Shown here one piece after another: positions 35,169-44,200 of a DNA stretch of 64,000 nucleotides; position 1 is the stretch's first letter; every line of letters begins with the position of its first letter. A program made the position numbers and the translations under genes. A model generated the notes under the pieces. That model was not told the origin of the DNA. It ran no database searches and saw only the letters and a program-made list of their open reading frames with translations. Source of the DNA: Alteripontixanthobacter muriae (GTDB taxonomy: Bacteria; Pseudomonadota; Alphaproteobacteria; Sphingomonadales; Sphingomonadaceae); the NCBI RefSeq assembly GCF_013336795.1, contig NZ_JAAFZT010000017.1, forward strand, positions 1 through 64,000, in the 5' to 3' direction.

Positions 35169-35897
35169 TCAGGCCCGCGCGGCCATGGCGAGTGCGGCAC
35201 CGAGGTCGAGCCGCCCGTCATACAGCGCGCGACCGGTAATCACCCCTTCGATGCCCTCATCGGCGTGAATACTCAGCATGTGGATGTCATCGAGCCCCTT
35301 CACCCCGCCGCTGGCGATGACGGGCATGTCCGTCACGCGGGCGAGTTCCACGGTCGCATCGATGTTGCAACCCTTCAGCATGCCGTCGCGGCCGATGTCG
35401 GTGAAAAGCAGGCTGGCGACGCCCGCATCCTCGAAGCGCCGCGCCATGTCGGCTACCGGCACGTTGGAGATGTCGGCCCATCCGGCGGTGGCGATCATGC
35501 CGTCGCGCGCATCGACGGCCACGACAATGCCGCCTTCCCACTTCTGCGCCATGTATTTCACGAAATCGGGGTCGGTCAGGGCGGCGGTACCGATGACCAC
35601 GCGGCTGACGCCGAGCTTAAACCAGCCCTCGACGGCCTCTGCAGTACGGATCCCTCCGCCAAGTTGAACGTGACCGGGGAAGCGGGCGACAATGGCTTCC
35701 ACCGCTTCGCGATTGCGGCTTTCCCCGGCGAAGGCTCCGTCGAGATCGACCACATGCAGATGAGTGGCACCTGCTTTTGCGAAGGCTTCCGCCTGTGCGG
35801 CAGGATCGTCGCCATAGACAGTGGCGCGGTTCATGTCGCCTTCGGCGAGGCGCACGACCTGGCCGTGCTTGAGATCGATGGCGGGAAAGACAATCAT
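35169..35897 (-). CDS. hisA: ProFAR isomerase HisA
   Basis: The product has 242 residues from ATG 35897 (MIVFPAIDLKHGQVVRLAEGD). This (beta/alpha)8 barrel has the catalytic Asp in FPAIDLK and the partner Asp in FTDIGRDGMLKG, and phosphate loops LGGGIRT and ASGGVKG. It opens the ProFAR ring in histidine synthesis. The SDR gene lies upstream in the same direction. Confidence 0.97.
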   Translation of the reverse strand: MIVFPAIDLKHGQVVRLAEGDMNRATVYGDDPAAQAEAFAKAGATHLHVVDLDGAFAGESRNREAVEAIVARFPGHVQLGGGIRTAEAVEGWFKLGVSRVVIGTAALTDPDFVKYMAQKWEGGIVVAVDARDGMIATAGWADISNVPVADMARRFEDAGVASLLFTDIGRDGMLKGCNIDATVELARVTDMPVIASGGVKGLDDIHMLSIHADEGIEGVITGRALYDGRLDLGAALAMAARA

Positions 35898-35974
35898 GGC
35901 GGTTGCGCTAGGCCGGGCGCAGGAAAAGCGCAATATGCCGCTTCAGCGATCAGGGCACCTGAAGATGCCGCGCT

Positions 35975-36766
35975 TCAGGCGTCGGTATTGCGCTGCGCCA
36001 GAACGACCTCCTGAATGACAGTGCGGCGCGACTGTGTCAGCGCGTAATGCACGGCGACCGCTATGTCCTCGGCCCGCATCATTTCCTCGTTCTTGATCTT
36101 TTCCCGCTTCTCGGCCTCTTCCATGTCGGGCTGGAAGTCGCTGCCGGTCAGCGCCGGGGTGATGAGCGAAACCTTGATGCCGTCTTGTGCAATCTCGCGG
36201 CGCAGGGCCTCCGCAAACCCTGCAACGCCGGTCTTGGTGGCCGCATAGATCGTCGATCCGCCGCCCAGCTTGTGCGTGGAGTAGCTGCCGATAAAGACGA
36301 GATCGCCGCTGCCTGATCCCAGACCCTGCATATGTGTAACGGCCTTATGAGCGCCCACGACAAGGCCGGTGAAATTATCGGCAATGGCATAACGGATGGC
36401 GTCCTCATCCATATCGGAGAGGCCTTCTGCCGGAACTGCGGCGCAGAAGATCGCTATGTCGTAGCTGCCTGCATGGCTGGCGCCTGCCTCGAAAAACCTG
36501 TCCAGCCCCTCGCGTTTGGCAAGATCGCAGGCGATCCCGTCGCCCGTGCCGACTTCGGCTATGCGCTCGAGTGCGTCGGCCAGATGATCCTTGTCGCGCC
36601 CGCAGATGAAGACATCGACGCCTTCGCTCGCCAGCAGAACGGCAATCGCCCGTCCTATACCTGTCGTGCCCCCCGCAATGATCGCCTTCCGGCCGGAAAG
36701 TGCAGGCTTGGCTGTATGCGCGTCCGCAAGATCGCGGGCTTCGGTTCGGCTGGGAATATCGTGCAT
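35975..36766 (-). CDS. SDR-family NAD(P)-dependent oxidoreductase embedded in the his cluster
   Basis: The 263-residue Rossmann protein has the cofactor motif GGTTGIGRA, the catalytic Ser in FIGSYSTHK and the YxxxK motif in STIYAATKTG. The first 25 residues are an extra extension. It sits between hisH and hisA with gaps of about 80 bp on each side and in the same orientation, so it is probably cotranscribed. The substrate is unknown, and nothing suggests a histidine-pathway role. Confidence 0.88.
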   Translation of the reverse strand: MHDIPSRTEARDLADAHTAKPALSGRKAIIAGGTTGIGRAIAVLLASEGVDVFICGRDKDHLADALERIAEVGTGDGIACDLAKREGLDRFFEAGASHAGSYDIAIFCAAVPAEGLSDMDEDAIRYAIADNFTGLVVGAHKAVTHMQGLGSGSGDLVFIGSYSTHKLGGGSTIYAATKTGVAGFAEALRREIAQDGIKVSLITPALTGSDFQPDMEEAEKREKIKNEEMMRAEDIAVAVHYALTQSRRTVIQEVVLAQRNTDA

Positions 36767-36844
36767 GGGGAACAGGCTCCTTCGCAGGGGTGACGCCCCG
36801 CCCGCGCTACCGTTCCCGGTTCATGAGCACTCGCCCGGCCGATA

Positions 36845-37474
36845 TCAGGGCTGCCAGTCGAGAAAACGGCGCAGCATCGCGATTCCGTATTGCTGGCTCT
36901 TTTCGGGGTGGAACTGCACTCCGGCAATATTGCCGCGGGAAACGGCCGCGACGATGCCGCCGCCATGGTCGGTCATCGCCGCCACATCCTGCCCGTCGTC
37001 AGCGACGAATTGGTAGGAGTGCAGGAAGTAGGCCTCCCCATCTTCGAGCACAGGATGCTCACGGGCGTGGGGCAGCAGGGCCACGTCGTTCCAGCCCATA
37101 TGCGGAACCTTGATCGCAGGATCCGTTCGCTCGACCGGCAGGACGTCGCCGCCGATCCAGTCCAGCCCCGGCGTCTCGCCGTGCTCGTGCCCGCGCGATG
37201 CAAGCAGCTGCATGCCGACGCAAATGCCGAGGAACGGTACGCCATCGCGGAGCACCCGCTGCTCCATCGCCTCGACCAGACCGGCGCAGCCGCGCAGGCC
37301 TTCGGCGCAGGCGCGGAAACTGCCCACACCGGGAAGAACGACATGGTCGCAGCGACCAAGAGCGGCCGGATCGGCAGTCACTTCGATCGTTTCAGCGCCC
37401 GCTGCCTTCAGCGCATTGTGTACGGAATGGAGGTTGCCGGCACCATAATCGATCAGCGCAACCTTCTCAGCCAC
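36845..37474 (-). CDS. hisH: Imidazole glycerol phosphate synthase subunit HisH
   Basis: This 209-residue class I glutamine amidotransferase has the nucleophile in [11 protein letters not shown] and the His-Glu pair in [11 protein letters not shown]; the start [13 protein letters not shown] is typical. I place the start at GTG 37474, which overlaps the hisB stop by 8 nt and gives the normal N-terminus; a longer GTG reading at 37507 adds non-homologous sequence. It supplies ammonia to HisF. Confidence 0.95.
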   Translation of the reverse strand: MAEKVALIDYGAGNLHSVHNALKAAGAETIEVTADPAALGRCDHVVLPGVGSFRACAEGLRGCAGLVEAMEQRVLRDGVPFLGICVGMQLLASRGHEHGETPGLDWIGGDVLPVERTDPAIKVPHMGWNDVALLPHAREHPVLEDGEAYFLHSYQFVADDGQDVAAMTDHGGGIVAAVSRGNIAGVQFHPEKSQQYGIAMLRRFLDWQP

Positions 37475-38060
37475 CCAGCTGCCCCTTGGTCGAGGGCACG
37501 GCACCACCCTTGCGCGGGTCTATCTCGACCGCCTGCCGCAGGGCGCGAGCGAAGCCCTTGTAGATCGCTTCGCAGATGTGGTGATTGTTGGTGCCGTAGA
37601 GCAGTTCCACATGCAAAGTCAGCCCAGCGGTCTGGGCAACCGAATGGAACCAGTGTTCTATCAGTTCGGTGTCCCACTCCCCAAGCTTTTCCTGGCTGAA
37701 ACCCGCTCTCCAGACGAGATAGGGGCGCCCCGAAATGTCGAGCGCGACCCGCGCCAGAGTCTCGTCCATGGGAGAGAAGGCAAGTCCATAGCGCCCGATC
37801 CCGGCCTTGTCGTCCAGCGCCTTGGCCAGCGCCTGCCCGAAGGCGAGCGCGCTGTCTTCGGTCGTATGGTGCTGGTCGACATGCAGATCGCCAGCCACCT
37901 TCAACGTGACGTCGATCAGCGAATGGCGGGAAACCTGTTCGATCATGTGGTCGAGGAAGCCGATGCCGGTCGAGATCTCGTAGCGTCCGGTGCCGTCGAG
38001 GTTCACCTCGACTGAAATCTTCGTTTCGGCAGTGTCGCGGGTGATCAGGGCGTGTCGCAT
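37467..38060 (-). CDS. hisB: Imidazoleglycerol-phosphate dehydratase
   Basis: The product has 197 residues from ATG 38060 ([17 protein letters not shown]). It carries the manganese-binding repeats [35 protein letters not shown] and [18 protein letters not shown]. It is a monofunctional dehydratase without the phosphatase domain of enteric HisB. It is the first gene of the his cluster and divergent from sspB, with about 80 bp between them for both promoters. Confidence 0.97.
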   Translation of the reverse strand: MRHALITRDTAETKISVEVNLDGTGRYEISTGIGFLDHMIEQVSRHSLIDVTLKVAGDLHVDQHHTTEDSALAFGQALAKALDDKAGIGRYGLAFSPMDETLARVALDISGRPYLVWRAGFSQEKLGEWDTELIEHWFHSVAQTAGLTLHVELLYGTNNHHICEAIYKGFARALRQAVEIDPRKGGAVPSTKGQLGG

Positions 38061-38142
38061 GGCGCGCCTATAGGCTGCACTCCGGACCCGTGCAAAGGAT
38101 TCCCGCTTGACCGGCGCCGCCACCCGCGCCACCAAGCGGGCC

Positions 38143-38646
38143 ATGAGCGACAACACGCCAGACAGCCTGATACCCTATGACGAAATCGTGCAGGAAGCCC
38201 TGCGCGCGGTGGTCGGAAGGGTCCTCGGCGAAATTCAGCAGAACGGCAGCGAACTGCCGGGCAATCACCATTTCTACATTACTTTCAAGACCCATGCGCC
38301 CGGGGTCAGCATTCCCGGCCATCTGCGCGAACGGTTCCCCGATGAAATGACGATCGTGCTGCAGAACAAGTTCTGGGATCTGGCCGTCGACGAGACCCGC
38401 TTTTCCGTCGGACTCAGCTTCAACCAGATGCCGTCCAAGCTCGACATTCCCTATTCCGCGATTACGGCTTTCGTCGATCCCGCGGTGGATTTCGGGCTGC
38501 AGTTCCAGGCCAGTGTCGCCGACATGGCCCCTGCCCCGCATGAGGATGCGGAGAACGACCCGACGGAACAGTCGGCGCGTCCGACCGTTGAGGAATCCGA
38601 AGACGGCTCGAATGTCGTCACCGTCGATTTCGGCAAAAAGAAATAG
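38143..38646 (+). CDS. sspB: SspB-like ClpXP adaptor
   Basis: The product has 167 residues from ATG 38143 ([20 protein letters not shown]). The SspB fold is seen in [37 protein letters not shown] and [21 protein letters not shown]. An acidic disordered tail ends in [11 protein letters not shown], the short C-terminal motif that docks on ClpX. It delivers ssrA-tagged proteins to ClpXP in the cytoplasm. Confidence 0.92.
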   Translation: MSDNTPDSLIPYDEIVQEALRAVVGRVLGEIQQNGSELPGNHHFYITFKTHAPGVSIPGHLRERFPDEMTIVLQNKFWDLAVDETRFSVGLSFNQMPSKLDIPYSAITAFVDPAVDFGLQFQASVADMAPAPHEDAENDPTEQSARPTVEESEDGSNVVTVDFGKKK

Positions 38647-38707
38647 GCGCGGCCTGCTTCGGCAGCCGCCGCGCCTTTACAGAGCAGCGGGGCCTAGGCA
38701 GAACACG

Positions 38708-39115
38708 ATGAGCAAGCACATCACAGAACGCGGCGCGAAGCAGGTTCGCAAGGCCGCACGCAAGTTGAACGGGCGGACGAAGAATATCGCCGGCCCCAGT
38801 ACCAATCCGGCAACGAACCTCCTCATTCAGGACATTCTGCTGCGCAGCGCCGGACGCCTGACGCGTCATACGCTGGAGAAGGGCCTGCTTCGCCGCCGCT
38901 ATGACGCCGAACAGGCGCACCGGATCGTGAAGAACCGTTCCATGCTGCAGACGCTGGCGACTTATGGCGTTACCAAGCTGGCCACACGGTCGCTCCCGGG
39001 CGCTTTGCTGGTCGGCGGCGGACTGCTTGCCAAGACGATCTACGACCGCAGCTTCAGCAGCCATGAGGCCCGTCGCGAAGGTGACAAGGATCTGGCGGAG
39101 CAGGCGAAGAAATAA
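38708..39115 (+). CDS. Conserved hypothetical basic protein
   Basis: The product has 135 residues from ATG 38708. The N-terminal third is strongly basic (RGAKQVRKAARKLNGRTK). The middle is helical (LLIQDILLRSAGRLTRHTLEKGLLRRRYDAEQA). A weak hydrophobic helix (LPGALLVGGGLLAKTIYD) follows, with a charged tail. I do not recognise the family; it could be a peripheral membrane or nucleic-acid-binding protein. It lies 61 bp after sspB, perhaps in the same transcript. Confidence 0.7.
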   Translation: MSKHITERGAKQVRKAARKLNGRTKNIAGPSTNPATNLLIQDILLRSAGRLTRHTLEKGLLRRRYDAEQAHRIVKNRSMLQTLATYGVTKLATRSLPGALLVGGGLLAKTIYDRSFSSHEARREGDKDLAEQAKK

Positions 39116-39133
39116 GATTCGCGCCACTACATC

Positions 39134-39175
39134 AGGAGAGCAGATGATCGTCTGACGGTCATTTTTGCCTCTCCT
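39134..39175 (+). terminator. Hairpin with T run ahead of gmk
   Basis: ATGATCG/CGGTCAT (39144-39162) forms an inner stem followed directly by TTTTT, enclosed by AGGAGAG/CTCTCCT (39134-39140, 39169-39175). This may terminate the upstream transcript. The stem also contains a start-stop minigene (ATG-ATC-GTC-TGA) behind AGGAG. Confidence 0.4.
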
Positions 39176-39212
39176 ACTTGATTTTGCGGCCATGCTCGCG
39201 GCACTAGCGCGC

Positions 39213-39872
39213 ATGGCCGTTTTGATTCCCGACAATACGCAGAACCCCGATACACTGCATCGGCGCGGATTGATGTTCGTCTTGTCCAGCCCCTCTGGCG
39301 CAGGTAAGACTACCGTGGCGCACAAGCTGCTCCGCGAGGACGGCGCCATTGCAATGTCGGTTTCCGTCACGACGCGGGCGATGCGACCCGGTGAGATCAA
39401 CGGCAAGGATTACATCTTCACCGACCGTGCGGCATTCGAGGCGATGGTCGAGAATGGCGAGTTTCTCGAATGGGCCGAGGTTTTCGGCAATCTCTACGGA
39501 ACGCCAAAAGCGCAGATCAAGGCCGGCTTGAAGGCCGGTCACGACTTCCTGTTCGACATCGACTGGCAGGGCACACAACAATTGTACCAGCGCATGGAGG
39601 TCGACGTGGTCCGCGTCTTCCTGCTGCCGCCGAGCATCGCCGAACTGGAACGGCGGCTATCGTCGCGCGGCACGGACAGTGTCGAAACCATCGCAGGTCG
39701 TATGGCCCGAGCCCGCAGCGAAATCAGCCATTGGGACGGCTATGACTACGTCGTGGTCAATGACGATATTGACGCCTGCTTCGAAAAGGTGCGCGGCATC
39801 CTGCAATCCGAACGGATGCGCCGAGCGCGCCAGACCGGGCTGGTCGATTTCGTGCGCGACCTGATGCGCTAG
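39213..39872 (+). CDS. gmk: Guanylate kinase
   Basis: The product has about 219 residues, with P-loop LSSPSGAGKTTVA, the GMP-binding SVTTRAMRPGEINGKDYIF and EWAEVFGNLYGTPK, then DIDWQGTQQL and a lid region RRLSSRGTDS. It phosphorylates GMP to GDP. The start is uncertain: ATG 39213 (MAVLIPDNTQNPD) gives a short unstructured lead; ATG 39192 and a TTG at 39165 are in frame. None has a strong ribosome site. Confidence 0.95.
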   Translation: MAVLIPDNTQNPDTLHRRGLMFVLSSPSGAGKTTVAHKLLREDGAIAMSVSVTTRAMRPGEINGKDYIFTDRAAFEAMVENGEFLEWAEVFGNLYGTPKAQIKAGLKAGHDFLFDIDWQGTQQLYQRMEVDVVRVFLLPPSIAELERRLSSRGTDSVETIAGRMARARSEISHWDGYDYVVVNDDIDACFEKVRGILQSERMRRARQTGLVDFVRDLMR

Positions 39873-39938
39873 TGAAAAGTATATCGCCATTATACGCGGC
39901 GGAAAGAATCGTTAAACTTTTCGTGCGAATACAAGCAA

Positions 39939-40763
39939 ATGCACGACGAGACTACCAGAAGAACGGGGTGCCAGGGCTGCAGTGCTCCTCAGCATCATTT
40001 CGACATCGTGATGGCTTTCCAGCCGATCGTCGATATCGAAACGGGGCAGCCCTATGCTTTCGAGGCCTTGGTACGCGGAAGCGGCGGTGAAGGCGCGGCC
40101 GACGTCCTTGGCAAGGTCACACCTGAAAACCGGTATGCCTTCGATCAGCAATGCCGGGTCGCAGCAATCGAAGGTGCGGTTGCTGCCGGCATCCTCGAAA
40201 CCGGCGCAAAACTGTCGATCAATTTCTTGCCGAACGCCGTGTATTCGCCCTTGGCCTGTATCCAGCTGACCTTGAAGACCGCACGCGCCACCGGGTTGCC
40301 CGCTGATCGACTGATCTTTGAGTTCACCGAATCCGAGGAGATGATCGATACCGATCACGTCCGCGGCATCATCGCGACTTATTCTCGAATGGGCTTTGGA
40401 ACGGCTATCGACGATTTCGGCGCAGGTTTCGCAGGGCTTGGCCTGCTCTGCAAGATCCAGACAGATTATCTGAAGCTGGACATGGAATTGACCCGCGGGA
40501 TCGACAGATGCTCCACACGGCGCAAGGTCGTCGGAAGCATGGTGCAACTCGCCCGTTCTCTCTGCATCATGATAATTGCCGAGGGCGTCGAGACTGCGGG
40601 CGAACTCCATGTTCTGAAGATTTTGGGCATCCGCTACGTGCAAGGCTTTCTGCTGGCCCATCCCGGCTTCAGATGCCTGCCCGAAGTAAATGCGGCCGTT
40701 CTGGCGTCAGCACCGCTCGATCCGACCGAAACAGTGCAGAACCAAGCCGTTTCCGGCTTTTAG
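39939..40763 (+). CDS. Stand-alone EAL-domain c-di-GMP phosphodiesterase
   Basis: The 274-residue protein is essentially one EAL domain. Catalytic and metal positions are present: FEALVR, SINFLP, EFTESEE, DDFGAGFAGL, YLKLDMEL, AEGVET and YVQGFLLAHP, so hydrolysis of c-di-GMP to pGpG is expected. The first 20 residues contain a CQGC pair, an unusual addition that might bind metal or sense redox. There is no GGDEF, PAS or transmembrane segment. The ATG at 39939 has no clear ribosome site. Confidence 0.88.
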   Translation: MHDETTRRTGCQGCSAPQHHFDIVMAFQPIVDIETGQPYAFEALVRGSGGEGAADVLGKVTPENRYAFDQQCRVAAIEGAVAAGILETGAKLSINFLPNAVYSPLACIQLTLKTARATGLPADRLIFEFTESEEMIDTDHVRGIIATYSRMGFGTAIDDFGAGFAGLGLLCKIQTDYLKLDMELTRGIDRCSTRRKVVGSMVQLARSLCIMIIAEGVETAGELHVLKILGIRYVQGFLLAHPGFRCLPEVNAAVLASAPLDPTETVQNQAVSGF

Positions 40764-40817
40764 CCGCGCAAGGATGATGAGCGGACCGGGAACGACAAGT
40801 CCCCGGCCCGCGAACGC

Positions 40818-41624
40818 TTACCGGCCCGACGGATCGACGAAGTTCCCGGCGCCGATGTTAGCGTTCACCACGCCCCCATCAATGGCGATCGTGGTGCCGA
40901 TAACGTAATCGCCTGCACGGCTGGCGAGATAGATCGCTCCGCCCGCCATATCCATCGTGTCGCCCACGCGGCGCAAGGGGATGCCTTTCTCCACCAGATC
41001 CTCGTTATCGCGGGCGGCCTTGTTCATTTCTGACGGGAAGGCACCCGGCCCGATACCGCTGGTAACGATGTTGTCGCGCACCAGACGCGCGGCCAGCCGC
41101 TTGGTGAGATGGATGACCGCCGCCTTGGAAGCCTGATAGGAATAGGTTTCCCACGGGTTCAGCTTCATGCCGTCTATCGACGCTATGTTGATGACCTTGG
41201 ATGGCCGATCCTTGCTCGCCGCGGCCTTCAGCAACGGGTGCAGTTTCTGGGTGAGGAAGAACAGCGACTTCACGTTGAGGTCGAAGACCTTGTCCCAGCC
41301 TGCTTCCGGGAAGTCCGCGAAATCATGGCCCCATGCGGTGCCGGCATTGTTGACCAGAATGTCGATGCGATCTTCGCGGCCCGACACTTCCTTCACGAAG
41401 GCTTCAATGCCTTCGATGCTGGAAAGATCGCCGGGAATGCCGATGACCTTTTCACCGAGTTCGTCGCAAGTCGCCTGCACCTGCTCCTGCTTGCGGGCGG
41501 TGATGTAGACGCGCTCGCAACCGGCGGCCAGAAAGCCTTCGACGATCATTTTGCCGATGCCTCGGCTGCCGCCGGTCACAATGGCGACACGGCCTTCTAG
41601 ACCGAACAAATCCTGCAAATTCAT
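40818..41624 (-). CDS. SDR-family oxidoreductase
   Basis: The product has 268 residues from ATG 41624 (MNLQDLFGLEGRVAIVTGG, GAGAGG upstream). The cofactor motif is GGSRGIGKM, followed by VNNAGTAWG, the catalytic Ser in INIASIDGMK and YSYQASKAAVIHLTK with YxxxK, ending in GTTIAIDGGVVN. Classical SDRs of this kind reduce or oxidise 3-hydroxyacyl or alcohol groups. It follows the acyl-CoA dehydrogenase pair by 14 nt and probably belongs to the same catabolic operon. Confidence 0.9.
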   Translation of the reverse strand: MNLQDLFGLEGRVAIVTGGSRGIGKMIVEGFLAAGCERVYITARKQEQVQATCDELGEKVIGIPGDLSSIEGIEAFVKEVSGREDRIDILVNNAGTAWGHDFADFPEAGWDKVFDLNVKSLFFLTQKLHPLLKAAASKDRPSKVINIASIDGMKLNPWETYSYQASKAAVIHLTKRLAARLVRDNIVTSGIGPGAFPSEMNKAARDNEDLVEKGIPLRRVGDTMDMAGGAIYLASRAGDYVIGTTIAIDGGVVNANIGAGNFVDPSGR

Positions 41625-41638
41625 GGAGTTTTCCTCTC

Positions 41639-42778
41639 TCAATATCCGCTCAGCTGCGCCACGCGGCCGGCATGGTAATAGGCATCGCCCATGAATTCCG
41701 ACAAGGCGCGGTCGCGCTTCATGTAGAGGCCGATGTCATATTCGTCGGTCATGCCGATGCCGCCATGCATCTGCACGCCTTCGCGCACCGCGAGGCCCGC
41801 AGTGCGTCCGGCCTTGGCCTTGGCAACCGACACCATCAGTTCCGCCTGCTCGCTGCCCGCATCCAGCAGTTGCTGCGCCTTCAGCACGGCTGCCCGGGCG
41901 ATTTCCACTTCGGAATATAGATGGGCCGCGCGGTGCTGCAACGCCTGGAATTCCCCGATCAGCCTGCCGAACTGCTTGCGCTGTTTGAGATAATCGACCG
42001 TGAGATCCATGGCCCCGCGCGCCACGCCGACGCTCTCCGCCGCGGCGCCGACTCGTCCGGCATGAAGCATCCGGTTCAGCACTTCGCGCCCGCCGTCGAC
42101 TTCACCGATCACGGCATCGCCATCCAGTTCCACTCCGTCGAGCTTGAGATGAGTCGCGACGGATGAATCGACCAGCCGCACCGCATCCTGCGACAGGCCG
42201 CTGGAGTCCTTGGGCACGGCGAACAAAGTGATGCCGTCATTGTCGCTGTTCCCGCCCGATGTACGCGCGGCCACGATGATCATGTCGGCGCTCGCCCCGT
42301 GGATAACGAAATCCTTGCTGCCGGACAGGCGGAACCCGTTGCCGGAACGCTCTGCCTTGGTCGCGATGGTCTCAGGCCGGTGCTTCGGCCCTTCGTCCAG
42401 AGCCACCGCATAGACATGCTCGCCCGAAACGAGGCCAGGAATCCAGCGCTCCTTCAGATCGGCTGAAGCATGGCCGAGCGCCGTTCCGGCCATGACGGAA
42501 CTGGTGAGGAAAGGCGACGGAGTCAGATTGCGGCCGATCTCCTCGAGAACGATGCCCGCCTCGACATTGCCCATGCCGAGGCCGCCATCATCTTCTGATA
42601 CCATCATCCCGGCGAAGCCCATTTCACCGAATTGCTTCCACAATTCGTGGCCGAAACCATCCTTGCATTCGCAGTCGCGCCAGTGACGCAATTGTTTTGC
42701 AATGGCCCCTTCTTCGGCCATGAATTGCGATGCGGAATCCGCCAGCATCGCCTGATCGTCGTCATGATACAGTGCCAT
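41639..42778 (-). CDS. Acyl-CoA dehydrogenase, short FadE-like subunit
   Basis: This 379-residue acyl-CoA dehydrogenase has the N-terminal helical part FGEMGFAGMMVSEDDGGLGMG, a middle beta domain and a C-terminal FAD domain (RKQFGRLIGEFQALQHRAA, MHGGIGMTDEYDIGLYMKR). It lies 3 nt after a second, longer dehydrogenase gene. Such adjacent pairs often form alpha2beta2 enzymes acting on branched or steroid side-chain acyl-CoAs (ChsE1-ChsE2 type); which subunit carries the base cannot be judged here. Confidence 0.88.
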   Translation of the reverse strand: MALYHDDDQAMLADSASQFMAEEGAIAKQLRHWRDCECKDGFGHELWKQFGEMGFAGMMVSEDDGGLGMGNVEAGIVLEEIGRNLTPSPFLTSSVMAGTALGHASADLKERWIPGLVSGEHVYAVALDEGPKHRPETIATKAERSGNGFRLSGSKDFVIHGASADMIIVAARTSGGNSDNDGITLFAVPKDSSGLSQDAVRLVDSSVATHLKLDGVELDGDAVIGEVDGGREVLNRMLHAGRVGAAAESVGVARGAMDLTVDYLKQRKQFGRLIGEFQALQHRAAHLYSEVEIARAAVLKAQQLLDAGSEQAELMVSVAKAKAGRTAGLAVREGVQMHGGIGMTDEYDIGLYMKRDRALSEFMGDAYYHAGRVAQLSGY

Positions 42779-42781
42779 TCC

Positions 42782-43942
42782 TCAGGCCCCCGGCAGTTCG
42801 AGAATACGTTTGGCGACGACATTGAGCATGATCTCGCTCGTGCCGCCTTCGATGGAATTCGCCTTGGTGCGCAGCCAGCTTCGGGCGGGCTTGCCACCGT
42901 CGCTTTCTTCGCTGTCCCATTCCAGGCTGCGGCTGCCGCCTGCCGCCATGATCAGCTCGTGGCGTTTCTTGTTGAGTTCGGTCCCGGCATATTTCAGCGT
43001 GTTGGGCTGCGCGGGGTGGCCCTTGCCCGCTTTCAACTCATCCATGAACTTCTCACTCATGGCGGTGAAGGCCAGCGCATCGACGTCGAACATCGCCATT
43101 TCGGCGCGAAGCACCGCGTCGAGCTCGCCCTGCCGGCTCATTGCCGAACCGAGCGACGTAGCCCTGTCGCCGCCGCCGGTCGCCGAGATCATCTCGCGCT
43201 CATGGCCGAGAAGGTATTTCGCCACGTCCCAGCCGCGATTGACCTCGCCCACGATCTGCTCCTTCGGCACCTTCACATCGTCCATGAAGGTTTCGCAGAA
43301 CGGGCTGTTGCCACTGATCAGCTTGATCGGCTTGGTCGAGACGCCTTCGCTTTCCATGTCGAACAGCAGGAAGCTGATGCCCTGATACTTGTTCTCCTTG
43401 TCCGTGCGGACGAGGCAGAAGATCCAGTCGGCCTTGTCGGCGTAGGATGTCCAGACCTTCTGACCGTTCACCACCCAGTGGTCGCCGGCATCTTCGCCGA
43501 AGGTCTGCATGGACACGAGGTCGGAACCAGAACCCGGCTCGCTATAGCCCTGACACCAGCGAATTTCGCCGCGGGCAATTTCGGTCAGATAGTGCTTCTT
43601 CTGCTCTTCCGTGCCGAATTTCAGCAATGCGGGGCCGAGCATCCAGATGCCGAAGCTGGAAAGCGGCGGGCGGGCGTTGATGCGGCCCATCTCTTCGCGC
43701 AGCACCTTCGCCTCTGCGGCCGTTAGTCCGCCGCCGCCATATTCCTTAGGCCAGGCAGGAACCGTGTAGCCTTTTTCAACGCAGGCCTCGAACCATTGCT
43801 TTTGCGCTTCGGACTTGAAGCTGGCATTGCGGCCGCCCCAATAGACATCGTCTTCATCATGCACCGGCTGGCGCATTTCTTCCGGGCAATTCGCTTCCAG
43901 CCAGCTTCGCGTTTCGTTGCGGAAGGTCTCGAGATCGGCCAT
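42782..43942 (-). CDS. Acyl-CoA dehydrogenase, large FadE-like subunit
   Basis: The product has 386 residues from ATG 43942 (MADLETFRNETRSWLEANCP). It carries FAD/acyl-CoA motifs WPKEYGGGGLT, CQGYSEPGSGSDLVSMQT, VNGQKVWTSYADKADW and the C-terminal KANSIEGGTSEIMLNVVAKRIL. It pairs with the next gene, and both are followed by an SDR. Divergent from the MFS symporter gene across about 258 bp that should contain both promoters. Substrate not known. Confidence 0.9.
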   Translation of the reverse strand: MADLETFRNETRSWLEANCPEEMRQPVHDEDDVYWGGRNASFKSEAQKQWFEACVEKGYTVPAWPKEYGGGGLTAAEAKVLREEMGRINARPPLSSFGIWMLGPALLKFGTEEQKKHYLTEIARGEIRWCQGYSEPGSGSDLVSMQTFGEDAGDHWVVNGQKVWTSYADKADWIFCLVRTDKENKYQGISFLLFDMESEGVSTKPIKLISGNSPFCETFMDDVKVPKEQIVGEVNRGWDVAKYLLGHEREMISATGGGDRATSLGSAMSRQGELDAVLRAEMAMFDVDALAFTAMSEKFMDELKAGKGHPAQPNTLKYAGTELNKKRHELIMAAGGSRSLEWDSEESDGGKPARSWLRTKANSIEGGTSEIMLNVVAKRILELPGA

Positions 43943-44200
43943 GTCAGCATATCCTCTCATCTTGGGGGTTGGCGGCGCTTGCCCCACCTTTTTCAACGCC
44001 GCTTGTTGCCCCAAGCCTAGGGCGATTCGGACCCTTTACGCAAGCGTAAGCTCGACGGGTCGCCTTGCCGTAACGTCAGGCTGCAATGCGTTGACGTGTC
44101 ATCCCATGTCCCTAAGCTGAGGGTGTCTTGGAGAGGACCGAAAAATGCGAATAATCGCGACAGATTGCGCCCGGCGGGTTGCCAGAGAGGCACATCGCGC

